NCBI GenBank assembly: GCA_900551135.1
Contig: URUX01000113.1
Span: forward strand, 1 to 8,132
Length of the DNA stretch: 8,132 nucleotides
Source: an uncultured Clostridium sp.
Lineage (GTDB): Bacteria; Bacillota; Clostridia; Lachnospirales; Lachnospiraceae
Direction of reading: 5' to 3'
Made by a program: the position numbers and the translations under genes. The notes beneath the pieces were generated by a model. The model worked only from the letters and a program-made list of their open reading frames with translations. It ran no database searches and was not told where the DNA came from. Of this stretch, positions 1 to 5,537 are shown one piece after another. Position 1 is the first letter of the stretch. The number at the start of each line of letters is the position of its first letter.

Positions 1-166
1 CTTTTAAATACGTAAACAGCCCAAAATTCTGAAGGCCGTAATTTCCTGCTTTCAGTTTTTTTAAATCGATCTGAAGGGAATTGGATGCCAGTCCAATCGC
101 TTCTCCTTTTTGTCTTCTTCGGTAAATCTCCCCGATTGTATCGCAGTGCATATCAATTATCCGCAT
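1..166 (-). CDS. Membrane dipeptidase-like (peptidase M19), N-terminal part
   Basis: Partial gene: about 55 codons are present and the rest lies beyond the left edge. The translation starts MRIIDMHCDT. The H-C-D triplet (His7, Asp9) fits the HxD zinc-ligand motif at the first strand of the M19 (renal dipeptidase) fold. The later stretch with I-D-L-K-K-L-K-x-G-N-Y-G-L-Q-N-F matches the family's conserved 'D-L-x-K-L-K-x-G' region. M19 enzymes hydrolyse dipeptides, often with D-residues, using a binuclear zinc centre. The start at 166 is supported by AAAGGAG about 9 bases upstream. The gene begins inside the end of the CDF gene (14-base overlap, ATGCGGATAATTGA), which suggests translational coupling and a shared transcript. 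The function is inferred from the N-terminus only, so the exact substrate is open. Confidence 0.8.
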   Translation of the reverse strand, partial: MRIIDMHCDTIGEIYRRRQKGEAIGLASNSLQIDLKKLKAGNYGLQNFGLFTYLK

Positions 167-1124
167 GTTCCTCTTCTCCTTTGTATGTTTCAGATGCCAG
201 TTGTTTCAGTTCGTCAATATTAAATTCAATTTCCGGAAGCAGTTCAAAATAAAAATCCGAATATTTTTCTGCCAGAGCCACAATGCACCGGTTCTGAAGC
301 CATTTAAACCGGCGCAGAGAGAGTTCGTCTTTCTCTAAGGTTATGTACGCGCTGATCCACAGCTTTCTTCCGGTCCGCACGATCTCATAGGACAGTTCGG
401 AACAGTTGCTTTCCCGGATAATCGGTTCTACAATGTCTTTGATCTCCTGTACCGTCTCTTCTTCCGGCGAAATCAGCAGCAAATCCCGGATTCCGGTAAT
501 CACGGTTTTAATAGGAACCGGTATCATAATCATAGACAATATAATCGTAAATACAGAATCCAGATAAGGCGTAACCCTGGAAAACCAGTCAAACGGCACA
601 AAATACGGCAGGAAAAAGGCCGCTGTCATTCCCAGTGAAATGATGCTGTCCATCTTCCAGCCTTCCATTTCTACGGTTACAATTGGAGAATTCATATTTT
701 TGTTTTTCTTTTTCAAATACAGGGTTACTGCAATGCCCAGTATGCAGGCAGACAGCTCAAACCAGGCTACTGTGTTAAATTCTACGGTACGGCCGCCGTG
801 AAACAGGATATGGATACTGTTGGAAATCAGTCCTACGGTTACCGCCGTCATGGTAATGCCTTTGATGACCAGAAAAAAGGTCTCCATCTGCATGTGGCCA
901 AAGGGATATTTTTCATTGCTTGGCTTATACAAAAGGGGAATCAGAAATACCGACGGAAGCAGCATACAAAACTCAATTCCATCATACACCGCATCCAAAA
1001 GCACTGCCTGGGAACCGGTAACGACCGCCATAACCAGTTCCAGTATTACAAAAAACAAGTTTCCGTACAGGGAAACGGTCATTGCCTTTTTTTCTTTTTT
1101 TGAAGTTTTTTTTCCTATCCGCAT
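153..1124 (-). CDS. Cation diffusion facilitator (CDF) family transporter
   Basis: A 323-residue membrane protein of the CDF family, which exports divalent metals (Zn, Mn, Fe, Co) by proton antiport. About six membrane segments are visible (near residues 17-36, 41-66, 82-106, 117-137, 159-178 and 188-208), followed by a cytoplasmic C-terminal domain. Family marks are SQAVLLDAVYDG (D44 and D48, the D-x3-D pair of membrane helix 2), YPFGHMQ at 73-79, and D189 before helix 6. In helix 5 the usual H-x3-D appears as G155-W-K-M-D159, so the histidine ligand is missing and metal specificity cannot be called. The reading frame stays open to a TTG at 1193, but ATG 1124 is preferred: AGGTGG lies 5 bases upstream, and the TTG coincides with a promoter -35 box. 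The gene overlaps the dipeptidase start by 14 bases. The closest metal-type subfamily is unknown. Confidence 0.88.
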   Translation of the reverse strand: MRIGKKTSKKEKKAMTVSLYGNLFFVILELVMAVVTGSQAVLLDAVYDGIEFCMLLPSVFLIPLLYKPSNEKYPFGHMQMETFFLVIKGITMTAVTVGLISNSIHILFHGGRTVEFNTVAWFELSACILGIAVTLYLKKKNKNMNSPIVTVEMEGWKMDSIISLGMTAAFFLPYFVPFDWFSRVTPYLDSVFTIILSMIMIPVPIKTVITGIRDLLLISPEEETVQEIKDIVEPIIRESNCSELSYEIVRTGRKLWISAYITLEKDELSLRRFKWLQNRCIVALAEKYSDFYFELLPEIEFNIDELKQLASETYKGEEEHADN

Positions 1125-1164
1125 GAATACCACCTGTCTGTCATTTTCCTTCATCATTACCGGT

Positions 1165-1193
1165 AGTATAACACAGCTAAAAATAAACCGCAA
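1165..1193 (-). promoter_or_regulatory. Predicted sigmaA promoter for the CDF-dipeptidase pair
   Basis: On the minus strand TTGCGG (1193-1188) is followed after exactly 17 bases by TATACT (1170-1165). A TG one base before the -10 makes TGTTATACT, an extended -10. The -35 is weak (only TTG matches) but the extended -10 compensates. It lies about 40 bases upstream of the chosen CDF start at 1124. The -35 sits directly on the tail of the upstream operon's terminator. Confidence 0.6.
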
Positions 1194-1216
1194 GAAGCCC
1201 CGCCTGGCGGGACTTC
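1178..1216 (-). terminator. Intrinsic terminator of the SLH-exporter operon
   Basis: Just after the permease stop (1221), the minus strand carries GAAG-T-CCCGCC / GGCGGG-G-CTTC (1216-1194). This is a roughly 10-bp stem with one G-T pair and a very small loop, followed by a T-rich tail (TTGCGGTTTATTTTTA). The tail is interrupted rather than a clean U-run, so termination may be incomplete. Its position between operon end and CDF promoter supports the call. Confidence 0.65.
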
Positions 1217-1220
1217 CTGT

Positions 1221-2351
1221 TTACTCGCTTCTCAACGCATCAATGGGGTTTAATTTTGCCGCTCTGTTGGCGGGCATATAACCAAAAATCAGTCCGATTC
1301 CTACAGACACACTAAAGGAAATGGCCACTGCACCAAATGTGGGGCTGGCAGAGATTCCCATGGCCTGCCCAACCAGTTTCGTAGCGACTGCTCCAGTCAC
1401 AATTCCAATCAGTCCTCCTATGGAACTGGTTACAGCCGCCTCAATTACAAACTGCTGCATAATCACCTTCTTTTTTGCTCCTAACGATTTGCGGATGCCG
1501 ATCTCTCTGGTTCTCTCTGTAACGGACACCAGCATAATATTCATAACTCCGACGCCTGCCACCAGAAGGGAAATTCCTGCAATTCCTCCCAGCATGGCAG
1601 ACATCATGGAAATCTGTTCATTTAGCGAATCCAGCATTTCACTATTTGCCATAATCTGATATAAATCATCTGTTTTAAATATTTCCATTAAAAATTCGTC
1701 CAGCAGATTTTTACAGGTTTCTGTATCTCCTGCGTCCTTTGTGGTAAAAACATAACTGTTGATGCTGGCGTTTCTGGACATTTTCACCGCCACGCTGTAA
1801 GGCATCCATACAAAATCATCTGTGCCCCCTTCTTCCAGTTCATCCTCATCCTGTCTTTGTACCACTCCTACGATTTTAAATGCGGAACCGCCAATTTTCA
1901 GGGTCTCCCCCAGCGCTTTTTCTGCGCTTCCGTACAGTTCATGCGCCACAAAATAGCCGATTACGCAGACTTTCTGGCGGCTGACAATATCCGAATACTG
2001 AATATTTCTTCCGCTTTCCAGTTCATATCCCTTTACATCCAGATATTCTTCGCTGTATCCTCCCACGCTGGTAGAAGAAAGGCTGTCGCTCCCATGTTTC
2101 ACTACGGTGGATACGGTTACCTGCGGACTCATCTGAGCAAACACATCCTTATGTTCCTCATAGAACCCATACATCTGATCCTCATTTACAGATCGGCTGT
2201 CTATATTGGTAAGCCGCACCGACATCTGGTTAACGCCCATGCTGGCAAAGTTGTCTACCACTGTGGACATATAGCCATTTACCACGCTGACCAGAATGAT
2301 AACAGACGCTACGCCGATGATAATGCCCAGCATGGTTAAAAAGGATCTCAT
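1221..2351 (-). CDS. MacB-like ABC transporter permease (FtsX domain), N-terminus out of frame
   Basis: A 376-residue reading frame with MacB/FtsX permease architecture. Membrane segment 1 is at about residues 5-27 (following MRSFLTMLGI), a long extracytoplasmic domain spans about 40-245, and three more segments lie near 253-275, 302-325 and 338-358. Diagnostic motifs are ERTREIGIRKSLGA (279-292) and PANRAAKLNPIDALR (360-374). Such permeases pair with the upstream ATPase and an adaptor for export of peptides, drugs or lipids. Members usually carry about 15 more residues before R-S-F-L-T-M-L-G. Here those residues (MLQSFKMALRAYGATK) are encoded at 2398-2351 but in another frame and end in TGA. 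The ATG at 2351 has GGAG 7 bases upstream and overlaps that TGA as ATGA, so a shortened permease could still be made. Substrate unknown. Confidence 0.85.
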   Translation of the reverse strand: MRSFLTMLGIIIGVASVIILVSVVNGYMSTVVDNFASMGVNQMSVRLTNIDSRSVNEDQMYGFYEEHKDVFAQMSPQVTVSTVVKHGSDSLSSTSVGGYSEEYLDVKGYELESGRNIQYSDIVSRQKVCVIGYFVAHELYGSAEKALGETLKIGGSAFKIVGVVQRQDEDELEEGGTDDFVWMPYSVAVKMSRNASINSYVFTTKDAGDTETCKNLLDEFLMEIFKTDDLYQIMANSEMLDSLNEQISMMSAMLGGIAGISLLVAGVGVMNIMLVSVTERTREIGIRKSLGAKKKVIMQQFVIEAAVTSSIGGLIGIVTGAVATKLVGQAMGISASPTFGAVAISFSVSVGIGLIFGYMPANRAAKLNPIDALRSE

Positions 2352-2398
2352 TTTGTTGCTCCATATGCCCGGAGAGCCATTTTAAAGGATTGCAGCAT
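2348..2398 (-). pseudogene. Displaced N-terminal segment of the permease (16 codons then TGA)
   Basis: ATG 2398 opens MLQSFKMALRAYGATK followed by TGA at 2350-2348. This sequence is what normally precedes R-S-F-L-T-M-L-G in MacB-type permeases of Clostridia (recalled family pattern). The frame change falls at the A4 run just before the downstream ATG, where one extra A would join both parts as ...ATK-MRSFLTM. The segment overlaps the ATPase 3' end by 17 bases, a usual operon arrangement. It may be a frameshift mutation, a sequencing error, or now a short leader feeding reinitiation at the ATGA overlap. Confidence 0.7.
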
Positions 2399-3041
2399 AG
2401 TCTTTTACATCTCCGTCAAAATTGATTTTTCCATCCTGGATTCGAACCACCCGTTTTGCCTCCAGAGCAATGGAACTGTCATGGGTTATCATTACAATGG
2501 TATTTCCTTCCCGGTTTAACTGCTTTAAAAAATCCAGCACTTCTCTGCTTGTTTTCGAATCCAGAGCTCCGGTAGGTTCATCCGCAAGAATCAGTGACGG
2601 ATCTCCAGCCAGCGCCCTGGCAATGGAAACCCTCTGCTGCTGGCCTCCGGAAAGCTGATTGGGACGGTTTTGGTATTTGTCCCTTAATCCCACCTTTTCC
2701 AAAGAGGCAAGCGCCCGTTCTTTCCGTTCTGCGCTGCTGACTCCTGCATAGAGAAGGGGCAGTTCTACATTTTCCAGCAGATTTAATTTAGGAAGCAGGT
2801 TGTACTGCTGAAAAATAAACCCAATCATTTTATTGCGGATCTCTGCCAGTTCATCATCCTTCATGTCGCTGACATCCTGACCGCCCAGATAATAGGAGCC
2901 GCTGGTGGGGACATCCAGAGCGCCGATGATATTCATCAGCGTAGACTTTCCGCTGCCGGATTTTCCTACAATAGCAACAAACTCGCCTTTGTCAATGGAG
3001 AGGGAGATGCCGTCGCTGGCTCTCACCTGCTCCTCTCCCAT
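2382..3041 (-). CDS. MacB-like ABC transporter ATP-binding protein, 5' end disrupted
   Basis: A complete nucleotide-binding core: Walker A GKSGSGKST (residues 26-34), Q-loop FIFQQYNLLP (75-84), signature LSGGQQQR (130-137), Walker B LILADEP (150-156) with D-loop GALD, and switch His187 in MITHD. It belongs to the LolD/MacB exporter-ATPase family and would energise the downstream permease. The listed ATG 3041 is the first in-frame ATG, but it has no nearby ribosome binding site. The homologous first strand (I-E-L-K-E-I-Y-K-I-Y-Q) lies upstream in the same frame, back to a TGA at 3095-3093. The two plausible starts, ATG 3103 (AGGA 6 bases upstream) and ATG 3096, are both out of frame across an A7 run at 3093-3087. 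One A more (ATG 3103) or one fewer (ATG 3096) would restore the frame. The core is intact, but translation start is doubtful. Confidence 0.88.
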   Translation of the reverse strand: MGEEQVRASDGISLSIDKGEFVAIVGKSGSGKSTLMNIIGALDVPTSGSYYLGGQDVSDMKDDELAEIRNKMIGFIFQQYNLLPKLNLLENVELPLLYAGVSSAERKERALASLEKVGLRDKYQNRPNQLSGGQQQRVSIARALAGDPSLILADEPTGALDSKTSREVLDFLKQLNREGNTIVMITHDSSIALEAKRVVRIQDGKINFDGDVKDYAAIL

Positions 3042-3110
3042 CTGGTAAATCTTATATATTTCCTTTAACTCGATTAGGGTGTTCCCTTTTTTTCATTGTT
3101 CATTGTTTTC

Positions 3111-4178
3111 CTATCTGCCTCCCGGTTCTCCTCCAGGACCTCCGCCAGGACCGCCTCCCATGTTTCCCATGCTTCCCGGCATCATCTGCATTGCCGCCAT
3201 ACTGCCAGAATCTTTGCTGGATTCGTCTATGTAGACTTCATCCCCTTCTTCCAGTCCGCTGGTAATTTCTACAAACTCATCATTTGTCAGTCCCGTTTCA
3301 ACGGAAACCGCCCGAAAGCCGGCCGGCACGCCGTCTTCCGATTCCGGAAAAACTGGCGCTCATGGTCTTGTCAACGGAAACCGTAAAGTTTCCCTCCTCA
3401 CTGCTGGAAAACTCTCCAACGACTGCCGTTGCCGTCATATCAGCCGTTAATCCTCCCGGATTTGCAACTGTAATGGTAAGATAACGCACCAGCCGGCCTC
3501 CAGGCAGCGTTTCATCCATACTGCTGACCGTTGTCACCTGTCCTGCAAGCTGCTCGCCGGTTTCACTTAACGTTACTGTCGCCTGGGCTCCAACCGGTAT
3601 GGCTGCAGCTCTTCCCTTAAGAACGGCAGACGCAGCTTCATCATAGCGTCGCTGTAAATATCTGCAATCTGGGAACCATTGCTGATTTTGTCTCCTGCTT
3701 CTATATAAAGATTTTTCACATATCCGGTTTCTGTTGCCTTATAAGTATTGCCGCTCCAGTCGGCCTGAACTTCACTGTAGTCTTCTTTTGCACTGCTGAA
3801 GGAACTCTCTGCCCTGGAAACCGAATTTGTGGCGCTGGTCAATTCGGAATCAATCGAGGACGGATCAATCTGGTAAAGAATCTGGCCCTTTTCCACCTGG
3901 TCTCCCTCTTCAAAATCGGCCAGGATTACTTCTCCTTCTACCAGCGACGTAATGCTGTAGGTATCCTTGGCCTCCAGTGTGCCAGAGGAAGACAAGGTGG
4001 ACGTAATGCTCTGTTTCGCAGCCAAAGCCGTCCTGTCTGTCTGCGCAAATGCTTCTTCTGTTTTTTTCCTCTTCCTGACAGCCGTAATGCCTGCCAGTAC
4101 GGCTGCTGCCGCAGCCAGCAGAATCATTACAAGTACAATTTTTTTCATTTTCTTCCTGTTTCTTTTTTTCTGTTCCAT
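3111..4178 (-). pseudogene. Membrane-fusion / periplasmic adaptor protein (MacA/HlyD-like), frameshifted
   Basis: The start at 4178 has AGGAG 7 bases upstream and lies 16 bases after the SLH stop. The N-terminus has a basic stretch and one membrane anchor (about 12-33). A biotinyl-lipoyl-like half follows (about 76-105, with L-V-E-G-E-V and E-E-G-D-Q-V-E-K-G-Q), then a short coiled-coil-like stretch (106-140) and a second half with T-G-Y-V-K-N-L-Y-I-E-A-G-D (151-163). After LRLPFLREELQ (182-192) the frame is lost and stops at 3573. The next frame continues IPVGAQATVTLSETGEQLAG and runs to a TGA at 3298. A third frame, open from 3359 to 3111, supplies VPAGFRAVSVETGL, the end of the fold, and a Gly/Pro/Met-rich tail. 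The protein would have bridged the permease to the envelope. As read, the full adaptor cannot be made. Confidence 0.82.
3114..3173 (-). repeat. Gly/Pro-rich codon repeat at the adaptor C-terminus
   Basis: The tail reads MGGGPGGGPGGEPGGR, encoded by repeated GGAGG/GGTCC-type units. Low-complexity Gly/Met tails of this kind are common in clostridial adaptor proteins of SLH-linked exporters (recalled pattern). The tail is probably unstructured. Confidence 0.6.
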
Positions 4179-4194
4179 CCCTGTTCTCCTGATT

Positions 4195-5307
4195 TCAGCG
4201 TTCTAAAAAGTCTACCACCCGATAGGCCGGTTCCCCGTCTGCACTGGTGGTCTTCTCGCAAATCAAAACCACATCGTCTCCTACCTTTACCGTTCCATAC
4301 ATGGAAAATGCATACTGAAGTTCAGATGTCGTCAGAGTATACTCAGACTGGGGATCGTCCTCATCATCATTGTCCAGAAGAATGGCGCTGGGGATCATGA
4401 CATCTGACGCATTATAATAAATATGGGTTACCTCTCCCTGCACAACCACTCTGCCAGTATCTTCATCATCACTGTCTGCAGAATAATACCACACGGTCTT
4501 TGTATCGGAATTCCAGTATACTACGCCATAACCGTCATTGGCCAATGCGCTTTTTATGGTCTCCTCATATGCGCTTTCTCCATTTAAAAACCAGCTTGCT
4601 TCCGAAGTATCAAAGGGAATCACACTGGAAAGCTTCTGGGATCTGCGTACCAGCTTCGGCCCTTTCAGGCTGCTGTCTACCATATTAAGCGGGTTGATTT
4701 CCCCGTCTTCTGTCAGTTCACAGCCCAGAATACTTCCATAAATCGTATTGCTTCCTTTGGACTTTGTCCGCAGCAGGTTATAAAACAGGTTGATGCAGTC
4801 TTTCTTATTCAGCGTCTCGCCGCTTTCTCTGTCAATTCCCTCTCCCAGTTCTAAAAACTGAAATTTGGCGCTTCTTCCATTTACCTGATCTCCTGTGAAA
4901 TCTTCACTGGTATAACCAAGCATCGTTAATATGGACCGTTGAGCCTCCTGCATGGTAATGGCTTCATCCGGCTTAAACAGGCCGCCCAGGTATCCGCTCA
5001 TCCAGCCTTCTTTTGCCGCAATCCGGATGTAGGACGCGTATTCGCTGTCTTTTGGGACATCAGAAAATACGGATACGCTGCTTTCTGTACTGGCAATACT
5101 TCGGTAGTCTGATGCCAGAACCAGCATTTTTGCAAATTCTCCCCGGGTTACTTCGGCTCCTGTACTATAGGTGTCCGTAATGCCGGACAGTTCAATGACC
5201 CGCTCTCTCATATCGTATCCAACTGCAGCCTGTGTCTCCATGGGAATAAGCACCGACGCTGCCCCTGTAAACAGGGCCAGCCCTGTATAAATTCTTCTCT
5301 GATTCAT
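4195..5307 (-). CDS. Exported S-layer homology (SLH) domain protein
   Basis: A 370-residue secreted protein, first gene of the exporter operon. A signal peptide is visible: N-Q-R-R, a hydrophobic stretch at about 8-22, and a likely cleavage near E-T-Q-A-A (24-28). SLH-type motifs follow: one at about 34-70 (with E-V-T-R-G-E-F-A-K-M), a clear one at 81-131 (FSDVPKDSEYASYI, K-E-G-W-M-S-G-Y, then F-K-P-D-E-A-I-T), and a weaker third at about 145-180. SLH modules usually bind secondary cell-wall polymer. The C-terminal half (about 215-370) is not recognised. It contains two acidic runs (DSDDEDTG at 278-285, DNDDEDDPQ at 312-320). The start has AGAGGA about 7 bases upstream. The gene ends 16 bases before the adaptor, so it is co-transcribed. 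It is intact, unlike the genes behind it. It may anchor or assist the exporter at the cell wall (inference). Confidence 0.85.
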   Translation of the reverse strand: MNQRRIYTGLALFTGAASVLIPMETQAAVGYDMRERVIELSGITDTYSTGAEVTRGEFAKMLVLASDYRSIASTESSVSVFSDVPKDSEYASYIRIAAKEGWMSGYLGGLFKPDEAITMQEAQRSILTMLGYTSEDFTGDQVNGRSAKFQFLELGEGIDRESGETLNKKDCINLFYNLLRTKSKGSNTIYGSILGCELTEDGEINPLNMVDSSLKGPKLVRRSQKLSSVIPFDTSEASWFLNGESAYEETIKSALANDGYGVVYWNSDTKTVWYYSADSDDEDTGRVVVQGEVTHIYYNASDVMIPSAILLDNDDEDDPQSEYTLTTSELQYAFSMYGTVKVGDDVVLICEKTTSADGEPAYRVVDFLER

Positions 5308-5309
5308 AT

Positions 5310-5400
5310 AAAATTCCTCTCATTCTTGTAGCATAGAGGCACTTTAACAAAATACTGTGTTTTTTTTGTAATTTTTTTAAGAAATTTTAGTGTTTTTTTA
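5310..5400 (-). promoter_or_regulatory. A-tract-rich leader/promoter region of the SLH operon
   Basis: On the minus strand four A-tracts (5399-5393, 5388-5385, 5378-5372, 5367-5360) lie with centres about 9.5-11.5 bases apart, close to one helical turn. This suggests curved DNA or an UP-element upstream of a promoter. A possible -10 is TATGCT (5335-5330), but I find no convincing -35. The SD AGAGGA before ATG 5307 can pair weakly with CCTCT at 5339-5335. Promoter placement is uncertain. Confidence 0.4.
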
Positions 5401-5455
5401 GAAATGCGCAGATGCCAGGTAAGCCAGCGCTGTGATAAATCAGAATGGAACATTG

Positions 5456-5501
5456 AAAAATCCCCTCTGTTTCGTTCCCTGAGGTACAAAACAAAGGGGA
5501 T
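5456..5501 (-). terminator. Intrinsic terminator of metY
   Basis: The minus strand reads ATCCCCTTTGTTTTGTACC, a TCAG loop, then GGAACGAAACAGAGGGGAT and TTTTT. The arms pair along about 19 positions with two G-U wobbles and one mismatch. It starts 37 bases after the metY stop. On the plus strand the wobbles become C-A mismatches and no T-run follows, so it acts for minus-strand transcription. Confidence 0.9.
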
Positions 5502-5537
5502 GAAACCCTCCGGCTTAAAATGATTCCGGCACAAGGC

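Noticed and set aside
1125..1193. Longer CDF start at TTG 1193
   Set aside because: The TTG coincides with the predicted -35 box and the extension would cover the promoter. AGGTGG near ATG 1124 is a better start signal.
820..1281. 153-codon plus-strand frame
   Set aside because: Antisense to the CDF gene, and it runs through the terminator and promoter at 1165-1216.
1857..2339. 160-codon plus-strand frame
   Set aside because: Antisense shadow of the permease extracytoplasmic domain.
3298..3537. Separate small gene in the middle of the adaptor region
   Set aside because: Its translation continues the adaptor fold across a frame break, and it has no ribosome binding site of its own.
5304..5534. 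76-codon minus-strand frame between metY and the SLH gene
   Set aside because: It spans the metY terminator hairpin and the A-tract leader, has no recognisable domain, and its composition follows the AT-rich intergenic DNA.
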